A stretch of 13,041 nucleotides of DNA from DAOTZS01 sp034434335 (GTDB lineage Bacteria > Chloroflexota > Anaerolineae > CG2-30-64-16): assembly GCA_034434335.1 (NCBI GenBank), contig DAOTZS010000004.1, forward strand, positions 1-13,041. Direction: 5' to 3'. This document shows positions 12,909 through 13,041 of the stretch, one piece after another (the stretch's first letter is position 1; every line of letters begins with the position of its first letter). The position numbers and the translations under genes were made by a program. Below the pieces are notes generated by a model that saw only the letters and a list, made by a program, of their open reading frames with translations, did no database searches and had not been told where the DNA came from.

Positions 12909-13041
12909 TTACCGTCCTCTTTGCTTCGGAGCATTTTCTGTTACTCTGGCCATCAGGGTCATTGCCCAACCCTGGAACTTCCGCTTCAGGTCCGGCGCAT
13001 TGAAGGGGACCAGCATCTTAACCGGCCAGCGTTCTTCCTCA
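12909..13041 (-). CDS. C-terminal end of an unidentified reverse-strand gene
   Basis: Read on the reverse strand, 43 codons run without a stop from the window edge to TAA at 12911-12909. The residues look protein-like, with segments such as RWPVKMLVPFNAPDLKRKF and a basic tail APKQRGR. The start lies beyond the window. I do not recognise the family. If real, this gene converges on rpsT, with the rpsT terminator and repeat copy B lying between them. The short length leaves a fair chance that it is a random open frame. Confidence 0.45.
   Translation of the reverse strand, partial: EEERWPVKMLVPFNAPDLKRKFQGWAMTLMARVTENAPKQRGR

Noticed and set aside
1..13041. CRISPR array, prophage or insertion-sequence genes
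   Set aside because: I found no regularly spaced repeats, no integrase or transposase frame and no phage-type proteins; the repeats are isolated palindromes.

Overview
The window is GC-rich bacterial DNA. Every confident gene reads left to right; one gene fragment at the right edge reads the other way. The gene styles suggest a member of the Chloroflexota (Anaerolineae-like): a Tyr-type Lgt, a System I cytochrome c cluster with a Cys-type CcmE, a DUF2085 protein, and intergenic gaps full of palindromic repeats. That placement is inferred from general familiarity, not from a marker tree.

Layout. Positions 1-489 hold no convincing gene, only fold-back repeats and a structured leader, followed by lgt (lipoprotein diacylglyceryl transferase). 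A 372-residue helical protein of unknown function comes next and ends at a clear Rho-independent terminator (2694-2730). A copper pair follows, a CopZ-type chaperone and a CopA-type P1B-1 ATPase. The 590-base gap after copA is built of repeats and ends with a near-consensus promoter (TTGACA, 17 bases, TATACT).

That promoter opens a cytochrome c maturation operon: ccmE, a membrane protein with a carboxypeptidase-regulatory-like domain, ccmA, ccmB, ccmC, a 52-residue CcmD-like protein, a CcdA-family protein and a DUF2085 membrane protein. The genes are tightly packed, with 4-base overlaps at two junctions. Their products would export and mature heme (CcmABCDE) and pass reducing power across the membrane (CcdA) for c-type cytochrome assembly. 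No ccmF, ccmG or ccmH lies in the window. rpsT (ribosomal protein S20) follows with its own promoter, a TTG start and a strong terminator. A second copy of the repeat found upstream of ccmE and the tail of a reverse-strand gene close the window.

The most striking observation is the CcdA-family protein. The segment with the SPCVLPLIP motif, normally the first membrane helix, is at its C-terminus, and the protein begins where helix 2 normally starts. This looks like a natural circular permutation that keeps both redox cysteines. Other points of interest are a CcmE with Cys-x3-Tyr instead of the heme-binding His, a CcmI-like cytoplasmic tail on the protein between CcmE and CcmA, and a modular hairpin repeat whose two copies carry a similar module at different places and in opposite orientation.
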